The position numbers and the translations under genes were made by a program. A DNA stretch of 64,000 nucleotides from Allacma fusca (taxonomy: Eukaryota > Arthropoda > Collembola > Symphypleona > Sminthuridae), in assembly GCA_947179485.1 (NCBI GenBank), contig OX359250.1, forward strand, positions 36,300,783 to 36,364,782. Direction: 5' to 3'. Positions 49,046 through 61,660 of this stretch are shown one piece after another. Each line of letters begins with the position of its first letter. Position 1 is the first letter of the stretch. Under the pieces are notes generated by a model that did not search any database, was not told the DNA's origin, and was given only the letters and a program-made list of their open reading frames with translations.

Positions 49046-49940
49046 ACCAGGACTCGTTTTGTTAGAAGGATCGACCTTAAACGCGTGTCCCCCCTGATTG
49101 TAAAACGTCTTTGTATGTTTGAGTGAAGAAGGGAGCAGGAGAAACAATAATCATCGATCCTTTTAGTGTGACACAAGGATAATAAAATCCCTTCAACCCT
49201 TTCCTTTTCAACATAAATTATACCTTCCTCTATTACTCTTGTTCTCTGAGCAGAGGAGAAAGCTGCCAAAAAATGTCTAAATACCGAAACTTCCTCCTTT
49301 CAAATCCTTACCGGTTTCTTCCCTTGCCTTTCTCTTTCAAGTCTTACCTATCCCTTTTCAATAGCAAAAGAAAATTCTCAAGGGTGGTCACCTCCAGGAA
49401 GGAGTAATGATCAAGGTGAAAGAACTAGACCGGTGGAAATCAAGCTGGAGAGGCAGAGTGTGAGGAGAGGAGAGAGCGGAATGAGAAGAAACAAGGAAAG
49501 AGAAAAGGAGGAAAAAAGAGGTTGAAAGAAAAGGGCAAAGGATGCTTAGATGAAAATTAATCGTAATCGATCTTCCTTATAAAACTTACAGGCACACACA
49601 CCACCGCTCACTTATAGATATACTTATAAGCATTTCACATGCCTTGGATTTCAGAGCCGTAGAGGTATTTAGTTCCTTCCTTTCCGTCTGCTTTCCCTTC
49701 CTTCCCTTAAAGAAGATTCGGCAGATCTTAAAAGGTTTTTACTCCAACTCCTTCATACGTGCATACAGTTCTCTTAGGTTACATTTCGAGCTTGTTCTGA
49801 GATGTTCCTATTCCATGTGAGAATTTTTGGGCATAAAACTTGCTATTGTAATAAGGCCGGATGGCGTACAAGAATAGACAAGACGGGCTTAACCACATTG
49901 AAGGACGGAAGTAAAACAAAATCTCACTCCTATTACTTAC
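49046..49940. other. Unique sequence, purine-rich 49400-49560
   Basis: No gene recognised. GAGAAAGC at about 49257. 49420-49550 is almost wholly purine on the plus strand. Confidence 0.5.
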
Positions 49941-50320
49941 CTTCCACTTTCTCCATATTTCTCTGCTTTCTCTAACGTTCTTGCTTTCACTTTACCTTCA
50001 TTATACTCTGCGTCCGTGTACCGTTTATACTTTCGCTATGGTTTTTTATACTTTCACTTCACTATACATGTTTTTTTAATTTATATAAAAATACTTTCAC
50101 GATGCTTTCACTATACTTTCACTTTGCTATATACGCATTTACTATGCCATAAGTTTACTATAGGTGCATTTATTATGCTGTTAGTTTGCTATATTTAGAT
50201 ACTTTCACTATGCTTTCACTTAACTATTGATGTACTTTCACTACGCCATGAACACATCTCTGTGAAACGCGAGATCCTCTTACCATGGTTCGCTATGCTT
50301 TCCCTGTTCTACATGTTAGC
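49941..50320. repeat. Second CTTTCACTATG locus, degenerate
   Basis: CTTTCACTATG/CTTTCACTATA 11-mers recur singly or in pairs (about 50050, 50094-50130, 50200-50220, 50236) among TACTATGCC-type remnants. It starts with ACTTTCTCC and GCTTTCTC at 49948-49970. This is the same unit as the 40.7-kb array, in the same orientation but without a homogeneous core. Confidence 0.82.
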
Positions 50321-53300
50321 TATGTATACGTAATCCCTCTTTCACTAAGTTTTTTTTACTCTTTATTCATAATTTCATCATAAGTATACTTTTCGCATAC
50401 TCCTATTTTTTACGAAGCATTTCAAATGCTTCGACTTTGCTTTCTACATGGCGAAAATGCTTGGAATATATTTTCCTCAGCCTTTCTCCATATTTCCTAC
50501 AAGACCCAGGAACATTGCGGGCAGCATGCTTTTGCTGTACTTTCTGTATGTTTCCTCCAATTTTCTCCCCCTCTTTTGTGAATGTACATAAAATGACGAG
50601 AGCTGACTTGACGGGGTCGCCCGTTTTAATACGACTAACACAAGTCAGTGGAAAGTGTTTCCAGAATACGGTTACACCCAGCTTTATCCCAAGTTATTAT
50701 GCTCGTTTGCAGCTGGAGAACGAGCACAATCTAAAAGGAGCTTCCTCTCCAGATCTTCCCTCCGCCGGCTTTATCCACCGAATATGAGCTGATGTATGTA
50801 AAGCAGTGTATGCGTTCACCTCGATGACTTATAGAGGAGTAGGGATGGAGATGAGGGAAGGAGATTGAGGGAAAGTGCTGTTTTAAAAAACGAGAACTCA
50901 CAAATTGTCGGGCATGTGCTCACAAGTTTAAGTAAAAAAAGTAGAAGGAAGTGAGGAAGATTTCCTCATTGCCTTCCCGCCTTGCTCCGTGTATTGCCTT
51001 GGTCTTGTGCCTATCTCTTGAAATTAAATAAACTGTTCCTCGCTGACTTCCCTATTTATTTAGAGCAACAGCTCATCATAATATTCCTTATTTTATCATC
51101 TTGGGAGTCTGGCTCAGGAAGGCTTTCACCGGCATAATTTTTTGTCCCTGTTCTCATCCCTCATCCTTTGAGCCATTTTTAACTATTGTTTCTTCATAAG
51201 AGCTACTTTCTCCCAGGCTTTATCATTACCATAATTTCCATACATTTCAGTCCCTCCTTCCTTTCCTGGCCGAGTAGACAATGCATTGGAATACGCAACA
51301 CTCACAATCATATACATAGGTATTCTACCCACGTGCATTCAATTATCCGCAAATAATGATACAATTCATAGCACATACGAACGTACATACATACATATGT
51401 ACAGACACATGCAGAATTTATAAACGCTTAGATAGCCTAGCCTGAAAATACCTGGGATAAAATACAAGGCAGCACACTTTTCCACATTTCATTCCTGCAT
51501 TTAGTTCTCACTACATGACTGGATATATAATAACACAAGTGCTTTTAGTAAATTTCAAATACAGGGAAGTAGACGCGAATAATGTAAACACGGAAGTGGA
51601 GTATGTACTGACTGTGTTCTCCCATGGGCTCAGAACAGTACACATGAACATCCCTTTAAGCAAGCGTACGCACAGACACACATCCGTTTAAATAAACCAG
51701 ATAAGAGGATATGTGGAGATTTCAAAAGTAGGGATGGAAGCGTGTGTCAGAACGTGATGCAATGCATGTATGTAAATATGTTACAAGCTGAGGTTGAAAC
51801 AGTCGGACATTAAAACCCATGTTAGGAGTAACATGTTAAAGTTAAGCAGCCATAAATAGGACAAATATAGAATCCTAGGTCTATTTCCACACATTATATC
51901 ATATACGGGAATCAACGAACCCACAGTGGAGTCACTATATTGTCAAACGTAAATGGATCAAATATGGGTTGAAACCTTGAGCACACACAGAGTATTGACA
52001 CAAGTTAAAACTTGTGTGCTCTGTGAAACCCTTGAAGATATGGAAATCCATTTTAAGCGAGATAGGATCTTGCTTAGAGCGCAAATGCTAATTATTTTTT
52101 TAATTAGAAATCAGAGATGTCCTCTTCCCTGAAACCGCCTCCCTTTGATTTAAAATTCTATCAGAGAAGAAAATTGTGCACAAGTTGTTTCTTCAAAGGA
52201 AAATGTTTATTATTAGGAGAAAATATTCCAGGGAAAAAACGGGATAACGGATTAAATAATGTAAGAGATTTTATTGACAGAGTGGAAAACCAAGAGGAAG
52301 AGGGGAAATTTTGGGGGAAAAGTCCTGGAAATCTTAGGACAGCGGATTTTACATGAAAGCTACCACAAGTTCTGAGCGATACAATTTTAACTGAAAAAGT
52401 TGCAATGCTACTTTTTACTCAGTCTCTCTCATCCAACATGTTCGGTGTGTATGGATCTCCACTCCTTTTTGCAACTTCCGTCTTTTTTTCGTCAATTTTC
52501 TCCACTCCTATGGACCCATACGTTGGGAATCGTCAGGGACGTTTATGTATTCATAGAACTTTCCTAGCTTTGAAACTTTTGTCAAACTTTGCTATTTTTG
52601 AAGGGAACACTCCAGTCCGCAGTTAGGGGATACGATGCTGCTGGGTTGCGGAAATCTTGCCTTTTTAATAACTCATCTCTTATTCCCTCTTCCTGTGCTC
52701 ACTTTCTCTCTCTCCCCTGCTAAATATCTATTTTCACCACGTGGTTCCCCTCTATTAATTTATAAGATTCTTTACTTTTTGTACTTTCTCTTTTTTAAGT
52801 CTTTCCTACTTAATCTATTTTTTTAAATATTCCTATTTTTCCACTTTCCACCTTTCTCAATAATAATTCAATTTACGTACTCTCATTTTATCTCGGAACT
52901 TTCCCATCCCTGCTATTTTAAACTTTTTGTCTGTGCGATTTTACCAGTTGCTCGTCTCTCAATAGCATTTCTCTTGCTATTCCTCTCCTGAACTTTCTCC
53001 ACTGTTTTTGTTTCGTTCAAATTCCTTATACTTGCTATTTTTTGTTTTTGAAACTTTTTTAATTTTTTTTGTTATTTCCGTATGTGAATGATGCTTAAAG
53101 CGCTACCTGGGGAAAGATTACTTTCATTTGCTTTCTCCGATTTCGGAAATTGGAAATGGGTCTCTTCTATTATTTTGATACATTAATGATGGGTGTGTGT
53201 GTTTGTGTGTGCTATCTCTGCGTAGTTTTACGGTTTGTTTGCTTATAATGAATTCATTGATTGGCGGCTCTCTGTTAGATGGAATACTTTTGCTGCCTTT

Positions 53301-53955
53301 CCCTCGCTTACTTTTCAGCTTATTTGTCTGTAGGGGTGGATTTATGGCGGATGATTATTTAAGTTTCTTCATTGAGAAAGTCAGTGAAAGCTGAGGAGAA
53401 AGTCGGGTTGCCAGAATTAGGTCAAAGTAATACTATATCATAATGTAAGGGCTGGGGTGGGCTCGAACGCTAATATATTACTTTTTGTAGAGAAAATCAT
53501 AGGGTTGAATGTAAGGGACCATAATTCATAGGGGAAATAATAATTCATGGGAAATAAGGAGCATTTTAATTGAAGTCTGGTGAGAAGAAATCCGGGCTGG
53601 GAAATAAATGGTCATATAATAATGACGGGAGGGAGGAAGGGAACTGCATTAGGCTAGTCCCTGGAATGGTTTATAGCCAAGATTAATTCATTAGGAAATC
53701 CATAAAATTGATAAAGGGATTTGCAAGAGCAGCAAAGATAGAAATCAATTTTTTGTGCAGTCATGTATAAGAAATCGCTTCCTTTACGGACTCTCCCTCA
53801 AGGAGAAAGTAGGTTGGGAGTTGGGAGGGAGATCTACCTTAAATATAGTAAATCCTCTACTTGAGAGTATTCACCCACATGAACTTACTGGCTGAGTAAA
53901 ATATCTCCATAGGAATTCATTGGTCTCATGACTTAATTATTTTTCAATTCCATCA
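50321..53955. other. Unique non-coding sequence
   Basis: No gene recognised over 3.6 kb. TACATATGTAC at about 51397. Pyrimidine-rich 52630-53060. Scattered GAGAAAGT or complement near 51210, 52700, 52990, 53130, 53380, 53397 and 53800. Confidence 0.5.
51966..52034. other. Nested inverted repeats
   Basis: ACACAAGTT (51998-52006) and AACTTGTGT (52009-52017) are perfect inverted 9-mers two bases apart. A second pair, GAGCACAC (51979-51986) and GTGTGCTC (52014-52021), overlaps it, and GGGTT near 51967 can pair with AACCC near 52029. Two alternative hairpins are therefore possible. Confidence 0.75.
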
Positions 53956-53960
53956 TCAGC

Positions 53961-53973
53961 CTCTCTCTCTCTC

Positions 53974-54004
<31 letters not shown>
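53961..54004. repeat. (CT)n microsatellite, interrupted
   Basis: CT dinucleotides with TT and CC interruptions, followed by ACTTTCTCTC (family-A complement). Confidence 0.92.
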
Positions 54005-54960
54005 TACTTTCTCTCGAGCTCCTTTTGTGTTGAAATCTGATGAGAGTGGGCTGACTGGGACGAAAAATCAGCTTAAAGCTGCCGTCATTTTTAATATATA
54101 TAGCTTTCAGACCTTCACCAAGACGTATGACACTTTCACAATAAAGTGCACCACACCGACCGAGCTCCACCGTTGTCATCGTCCCTGTCGACTCCGTGGA
54201 TTTATCCCCAACTTACTCTCTTCTTTCTTACACTCCTTTCTCTGGCACTTTCTCACTTCCTTGCTTTCCATTTCCCTTTCCATCTCAATTTTTCTTGCGT
54301 CTGCTCTCGCTTTTCCCTGTCCTTTGTCACTTTCTCTTCCCTTCTCCTCGACTTCCCCTTGCTCGGCTCTCCTGTTTTTTTCCGCTAGTGTCCTTTTACT
54401 TTCACTTGTATCTATTGCTCCTCCTTGCTCTCCAGCGCTTTCTCTTAATTTCATATTGCGTCCCAGTGTCTAATGAATTTTACCAGCTTTCTATCAACCA
54501 TCTTCCCCTGGACTTGAAATACGAATTCTATTCTCAGTTATTTAATTTCTCTGGGACTGTTTCGCATTTTTGCATTTTGTTTCTCGTTTCCTCAGCGTCA
54601 GTCCCTCTCATTCTTTCATCACAATTTGCCTATTTTCACTTTCCCTCTCTTGAGCTCGCCTTCTTGTCTGACATCCCAATGTTTAATTTATCTCTCTCAG
54701 ATCCAGTTTTTAATTTCGGACATTTCTACTCGAAAAATTTCCAGCAAGATTTCTCTGCTCTATCTTGATTCCTCGTATAATCTCTGGCTGTCGCTTTCTC
54801 CAGATCTTTTATTACTGGATTTTGCTATCGCATGTGGATCCTGCTTATATAAGATCCTTGCTGCTTTCTCCGGCTTTTATTAACATTTGATACCTCCTAA
54901 TTTGTCTTGGCTTTCTGCTTCTTCAATTGATTGCCCCCCTTACTCCAACTTAGCCTTTCT
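54005..54960. other. Pyrimidine-rich block
   Basis: About 1 kb dominated by C and T on the plus strand, with ACTTTCTC/GCTTTCTC motifs repeatedly. The frames 54027-54473 and 54196-54768 (148 and 190 codons) overlap, are L/F/S/P-rich and have no recognised domain. I regard them as products of the composition rather than genes. Confidence 0.6.
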
Positions 54961-55758
54961 CTCTCTCTCACCGTATGTGCATATTTATAAAAAGATTGTG
55001 TGAAGGAAAGTAGCTTTCTCTGAATTTGAATTGCTATCTCAGAAATTTTGGGTCTAAGGGAAAGAAGCTCGCTCTCTCAATTTAGCTTATTTAGTTCATC
55101 CCACCCCTTGTTTTCCTTCAAACTAAGGGAACTTTCTCCTCGGGAAAACTTCAATCCCCTAATTACGACGCACGTTAGGATTTCAAAGGGAAGAAATTAA
55201 ATTTATTTATGAAAGATCAATGGAGTCTTAGAAGTATGCGGACCATCCGCCCGCTTTATGATTTCCATATGTTGCGGGGAATAACAACTTGAGAATGTTT
55301 TATGTCCTTTGCTAAAAGCGGCTGCCTATAAAAAAAAATGAAAGTTGAGCATGGACCTTCTGTAGAATAGAAATCCCGGCTGGCTCTGTACTATTTGTAT
55401 TTAGATCTGCCCATGTAGAAATTCACGTGCGTAAGTGTGCACTTCTGGAGCAACAATGGGGATGGGAGATGCTCTTCAGCATGTAAATAAATGGACTTTC
55501 TCCCGAAGAGGATCCCATTCACAAACAATGGGACTGGAGTGTAAAAAAGGATAAAATCTCCCTGCCTTTATCTGTGCCATGTTGTAAACATGCAGTAAAT
55601 ATTATGCCCCTCTTGGTATATCAAATTGTAGTATAAAAATGGTATAAGCGTATTAATGGGGGAGTACCATGCGTTCGCACGATTAGTTACCACTAAAAAG
55701 CAAGACTCACTAAAGCCCCTTCCTTTTTTCTCCCGCACAGTCCTCTTATGTTACGCCG

Positions 55759-55809
55759 AGAGAGAGAGAGAGTGAAAGAGAGAGAGAGTGAGAAAGAGAG
55801 AGAGAGAGC
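55759..55809. repeat. (GA)n microsatellite, interrupted by GTGAAA
   Basis: Three GA runs separated by GTGAAAG and GTGAGAAAG. Confidence 0.92.
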
Positions 55810-56246
55810 TAATTTAGTAAAGAAAGGCGCGCTCCTGTCTCCGTCCTTATTATTATTTAGGAAAGACTGGGAAAAGGGAAAGGAAAGTGAGCATTGGAAG
55901 GACTCAGAGGAAAGACGATTCTGAAGGCTTACGAAGAATTTGAGGCAGTAGTAGCAAAGAATAAGCTAACAACTTTTGTTTGCCTCCAAGCGTGGAAAAA
56001 TAATCCCGAGATTCTCTCAATTTTTCCCGTCTCCTTTCCCCCTTCCCTTTTCTTACCTACATATTCACTCGCCTGTCAATATTTCTTCCTCCGATATTTT
56101 TCTCCCTCCTTCAAACCTCTCCCATATGTATCCCTTGTATCCCTGCCATAAGGAAAATCGGCGGCAGAAATCTGCACCGACGATCCTGGCTCTACAGGAG
56201 AAAGCATTTGTGATGGACCATCTACTACAAGAAGAAGGCTCAACTG

Positions 56247-56248
<2 letters not shown>

Positions 56249-56278
<30 letters not shown>
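56249..56278. repeat. (TC)n microsatellite
   Basis: About 14 uninterrupted TC dinucleotides. Confidence 0.93.
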
Positions 56279-56279
<1 letters not shown>

Positions 56280-58806
56280 AACCACTTCAAATATCATGGA
56301 TTATTTCCAATATTTCTCGGGTATTTACTTTCTCTCCACATTTCATTCCTTGGAATAAGTAATGATTAGGAAAGTGCACCCCCTTTATCCCAGCCTCCGA
56401 TGACTGCTTTCTCCATGTGTTGCGAGTTGAGACAGTCTAGTCAAATTTTTCTCCGAGGATATTTTCCCCTCAAGTACTAATTGCCCTCTTTAAAAACTCA
56501 AGTTACTGTATGTAATAAAAATGCAGAGGTTTTTTATAGGTCTCAGCTCTCCCTGGAATGTCATTATGACGGGAATCTACATCATCTCTGGAAAAAAATA
56601 CAGCCTGGGGGTGTGGGAGTAAAAACAGCTTTAGTGCATAGTTGAGAGGAAGATACTCAGCAGAGATCAAATTTTTATGGACCTTTGTCTGTGAGGATTT
56701 TCCCTGGCTTCTGTTTATGCACTGGCCCTATTACATCTTTGGAAGCATATGTTTTATGTCTGGGAGCAATTCTGAATGAATCTGTAGATACTCGAAGAAA
56801 GTTCGTACGTAAACATACGTATGTACATAAGGACCCTTGTAGATACACAGACCCAAACGGAGTGACTTTAGCCTTCCCGGACTTAATAGGAGGATTGAAT
56901 TTAAGTCAACACATTTATCGCCCAATCCCAATTCACGTCCAGTCACTTACTCCGGTCTCAATGTTTATTTTTTTTGAGGAGAAAGTACAACTCACGTGAG
57001 ACATTCCCCCATCTCATTGGCTCTTCACCCACCCTGCCGTAAGAGATACAGTGTAAATTTTTCCCATCCGTGCAACTCAGACATACTGAACGGACATACT
57101 GAAGGGAAAGTCATTGGGAGGAACTCTTTAAATTTGCTCCTCCAAGGGCACGTATGTGCAAAAGTGTGTTAAGAGAAGATGTCACTCGCATTCCATTCCC
57201 ACTATATTTTTACAATGGCCCCCCAACTGACATATTTTCTTCTACATGGTCTGACACATTTTCCTTGGAATTGCATTCCGAGTCAAGGAGAGGGAAAAAT
57301 AACAGAAACTTTTGGCTCCGCCAAAATCCTCCGTCCTTCCCTTCCCGTCGATGACGTCCCACACAAAAGTGGGACTGATGGGGATTCAATTTTACAATTT
57401 CACGTCAATACCCTTTGAGTCAAGATTCTCTGAGAACCTGCCCGAACCTTCAATAAGATATGATTGAATGTATTTTCTATTGTACAACTTCCCCTATGCA
57501 GAGTACGAAAAGAAAATCTGAAGTCGTTCTGAATTGTAAATTTTTTAAAATCCGATGACAATAATTATTACAACTTTTAAAAATTGGGAAGGAATAAAAT
57601 TATTATGTAAAACTTTTTTCCCAGGGTAATAATACCCTTGAAGTTATCTTTCTGCTAGCGAATGGTACTTCTACAGGAATAATTAATTTTTAAATAATGT
57701 TTAAAGTACGAATAACTCTAGCATTAATTCGTATGCTCTAACTTCCTGCGGAGTTTAAAATGTTCCATTAAAACAGGTCCAATTTTAGAATGTTTCCACA
57801 GACAGGATTTTTTCCCCATTTAATTATACTGTATGTATAATGGGCAGACAGCTTTCTAATTTTCCTTCTTTTATTTTAAAGGGAAAGTCTCTGGGCCTTT
57901 TTTCCTAGCTGAGCATTCAAATGAGCCCCATTGAGTATTACATACATAAATGCTCCGAGGAATCCTCCATTCTCAAAGGGAAGAGTGAAAGGAAAACTTT
58001 CTCCCGTATTTACACACCTCAAGTCATTCCTTTTAGAGGGACATTGAAAATTTACATGGGGAATGTGTATCATTCCAGATCCTAGTAGAATTTCAAAGGG
58101 GATCAAAAGCAACAAGGAGTTCCCCTACAGTCCAGGTCTTTTATCCTGGAACCAATGGAGAAAGTCGTAATAAATTGACTCCACTGCTCCACTAGAAAAA
58201 CAAATTTGAAAAAACAAATTTGTAAAGGGAAATAACCTTACAACTTGCTTTGTTTATCCCCTTTAAAAATACAGTTGGGCGTCTTTGCACTTACAGGATC
58301 AAAGGCTACATTTCGAGAGGTAAAGAGGGAACACTTTTCCCTGAAATAATTGCAAATTTTGTTGTTTTTGCAACATTGGGGTCTGTTTTTAAAAGGAGGG
58401 CCCTACTAACTATTTCCTTGCGAGAGTCCTTCCTCCAACGGCATCCTGGACGAAGATGACTAGAGATGGCAATTTTTTCCGGGAATTTTCGAATAAGAGA
58501 AAATTGATTGATAAAATGAGTTGAACGTCCCACTCACACAGGGCACATGTATAGATATTCTTAAGTGGAAAGAGATTGGATGAGGTACGATTCTTGGGAA
58601 TAGGGAAGAAAAATTCCATTGGATTTTATATTAAAAATTCTTGAGACTCTGAGTAACTTGAACCTGGGAAAATATGTATAGGAATAATAGGGAGGCTGGG
58701 GCCATTGGTACAGAGTGCTTTCTCCTTTCACTTTCCCCGTCATTATTTTTATTATGGAGTAATTACGCTGGATTCCCTGGCTAAAGGAAAGACAGTGTAG
58801 TCAAAG

Positions 58807-58829
58807 GAGAGAGGAGAGAGAGAGAGAGC
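58807..58829. repeat. (GA)n microsatellite
   Basis: GA run with one GAG interruption. Confidence 0.88.
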
Positions 58830-58980
58830 ATTCATAAAAACATTATAGTAAAGGCTCCGGGTCATATAACCTCCGTACAGGGAATTTATGAAGGGGGTCA
58901 GAAAGAGAGGAGCACATCTGTGTTCCATTAAAACCTGACTGGAGTATGTATTCCCTCGGGTTGGTGCATATTGCCAGGGT

Positions 58981-59008
58981 GAGGGAGGGAGAGAGAGAGA
59001 GAGAGAGC
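58981..59008. repeat. (GAGG)n/(GA)n microsatellite
   Basis: GAGGGAGG followed by about nine GA dinucleotides. Confidence 0.9.
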
Positions 59009-59564
59009 CGGGTTTCAAAAGCCAGTCCATAGTGATTGGATGGGCAACGAGCCACTAAGATTTAATTTGAATTGATGACAGCAACATTACCATTCCTGGA
59101 GCGTGAATAGTGTTCAAACCTTGTCATTAATTCTGGCCACTTAAGGATTTTATTCAATTTCCTCCGCATTAGACCCATTTGTCCAGCAACCAACACACTT
59201 GACACTACAATTGACCAAAAATTCATATCCTAATAGCACCTACCAAATTTCTATCTAATTTCCACATCCCCAAAATTATACTCGGAAGTCTCTGGTGAAA
59301 GTACGCATTTCTGAATATTTAATGGAACTCTGGTGGGGGGAGCATTTTCGAATCATTTTTGGTTCTACTCTGAATACTATTTTTATCCCATCGTCTCTAT
59401 GTACTCATGAGATCATTTTTCTGAAAATTGAAGCAATTATTATTGCAATTACCATGTCGTTCTGTTTAGAGAATTTAACTTCGGGAAAATATTAATTTAC
59501 AAAAATGTGCTTTTTTGAAATGCTTCGTGCTTTATTTTTTTGGTGTCCTCACGTCTATGAGGTA

Positions 59565-59790
59565 CTTTCGATCACTTTCGATTACTTTGGATCTTCTGCT
59601 AATTCTGATACTTTTTCGTACTTTCTGCTTTTTTTGATACTTCTTCGTACTTTCTGCTTTTTTGACACTTTTTGATATTTTCAGCTTTTTTTAATACTTT
59701 TTGGTGCTTTCTTCCTTTTTTAGATACTTTTTGGTATTTTCTACTTTTTTTGATACTTTTTGGTATCTTCTGTGTTTTTGGTATTTTTCG
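59565..59790. repeat. ~29-bp GATACTTTTT array
   Basis: GATACTTTTTCGTACTTTCT plus GCTTTTTTT repeats about seven times with 28-30-base spacing and many substitutions (CGTACTTTC versus GGTATTTTC). The minus strand carries GAAAGTA or GAAAATA in each unit and reads KYQKVSKKAE-type lysine-rich frames (59599-59820), which are repeat artefacts. A decayed right shoulder runs to about 59870. Confidence 0.88.
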
Positions 59791-59879
59791 AATTTTTAAT
59801 AGATTTGGTCTTTTTTCCATATTAAGTGCTCTTTGATACTTTTTGGAGTTTCGCTTACTCTTTTGTGAGGTTATGGACG

Positions 59880-61430
59880 TAATTCTTTGTGCTCTTCAGG
59901 AAGAGTTTAAATCTTCATATATATTAATACTCTTCGGAGAATTGGGCCCCGTCAGTATTTCGGTAATTTTAAAGCAAAATTCTGCTCATCCAAAACGTTT
60001 GCCCTCTTTCGACCTAGCATGATACGTTTTTTCAAGCCTTGTGACACATTTTTGTATACAAGTTTTGGCACCCTTCTGTATTTACGTTTTAAAAATCTGA
60101 ACCAAACAATGTATTTTTGCGCTTTGTTTTAACTTAATATTGCAACTTTAATATTTTGTTTGACCATTTGAAAAGATTTGGTGCATTTAGGACGCTGTTA
60201 GAGAAGATTGTCACCTAGAAGTGTAAAAGATAGGGGAAAACTTACCGGTGAAACTGCGTTGATATCCAAAACTAACAGTTAATTTTCGCACGTGCCCGGA
60301 ACAATTGGAAAGTGAACTGAAATAACCTTAGGAACACCACGAGTTGCGGAAGTATTGTTGTCGAGCGCTACACGTGAGACAGTGAATTCGGATTTGCACG
60401 GAGGAAAAGTGTGAAACTATTCATGACTCTTGAAAGTTGTCGGGGCAGAGATGTTGAGAAGGAATTGGAGGAGAGTGTGTGCATAAATGGTTTTAAATGA
60501 ATGGAACAGTTCAACTTGTAAACTTATTCACCTTTTCCCAGACAATTTTCACACCAAGTAAACTTGTTCCCTCTCAGATTGGCACACCATATCCTTTGCT
60601 CGGGAAAAACTTTTATGGTTTACCCTCGACGACGTTTAGTTACACCAAGTGATAGTACTGAACCAAGTATTTGTTGTAATGGCAGTCAAACGATGACTTT
60701 CTTTTTTGTCTTTATCCAACACTTTCCCTATCTCTCCCTTTCAACACACTCCTCAAATACATATGTCCACAGGAGTCACACAAAATACGAAGATCCTCAT
60801 GTAAATACTGAAATCAATCGTATAAAATATGCTCAGTCCTTCATGTCCGGGATATTATTCCGAAAAGTTATTTCTTTCGTAATTGGAATTAATCTATCCC
60901 TCCATTCAGCACTCCTTCAAGAATACTTTCCTACGGCTCAATCGTCCTGGAGGAAATCGAAACTCTTCCAATTTTTTTAATTTATACTTTCTTGGCACTT
61001 TTCCCTCTTTGTTTCTTCCAATGTCTTTCTCTTACCAAATTTTCCCTCTTACTTTCTCCTCAACTCCAAGGTTTACTGCAACAGTAACTTTGATTAATGC
61101 AACTATCACTAATTCCACTGTCTTATAATTGTTTATACTTCAAATCACAGGACAAATTTTACACAACTATTTTCCCTAGTCGAAGTCCTCACAAGAGAGT
61201 TTTTTTCAATTCAAGGGAAAACTGTACGTTTTGTGGATACCAGTGGACAACCTCAACATTAATATGATGGAATGAAGGGCAATTAAGTTTCCTAAAAATA
61301 CGAATTCGATTTTAGTCAAAGTTAAGCCCAGCTGAAGTGTAGAAATTGGAATCTACCAATTGTGGAAAAATTCATAATCAGCTAAATATGAAAAATTTAA
61401 CTTTGGTGAAAAATCCTTAAAATTCTGATT
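59880..61430. other. Unique non-coding sequence
   Basis: No gene recognised. The 138-codon frame at 60564-60980 contains no motif I can identify. Confidence 0.45.
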
Positions 61431-61660
61431 TCTCACTTGGGTGAAAATGGAGAAAGTTAATTTTGGAGAAAGTGGAGAAAGTTATTCTCGGAGAAAGTTC
61501 GTGTCAGAGAAAGTGGAGAAAGCCAACTTGAGTGAAATTGTTGGAAGTTAACTTGAGTGGAACTATATTTCGTGGAAAGCGAGGGCATGTAGCAATACTA
61601 AAATTGAAAGTTGAGATTAGTGAAAGCGTAGAAACTCGTCAGTTGTGAAAGCAGAGCTAG
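61431..61660. repeat. GAGAAAGT cluster
   Basis: Six GAGAAAGT/GAGAAAGC copies within about 80 bases (61448-61523) at 12-28-base spacing, separated by TTAATTTTG, TTATTCTCG and TTCGTGTCA. GTGAAAGC variants continue to 61650. Confidence 0.88.

Larger units (their letters stand above)
54961..59555. other. Unique non-coding sequence
   Basis: No gene recognised over 4.6 kb. Holds four GA/CT microsatellites (listed separately), TACGTATGTACAT near 56817, and scattered family-A motifs, for example about 55010, 55130, 55494, 56200, 56330, 56405, 56980, 57990, 58160 and 58720. AAACAAATTTG is duplicated at about 58198-58222. Confidence 0.5.

Noticed and set aside
54027-54768. Two overlapping plus-strand open frames of 148 and 190 codons, the longest outside the arrays
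   Set aside because: They overlap in different frames in a C/T-dominated block. The peptides are L/F/S/P-rich as the composition predicts, and neither has a recognisable domain or signal.
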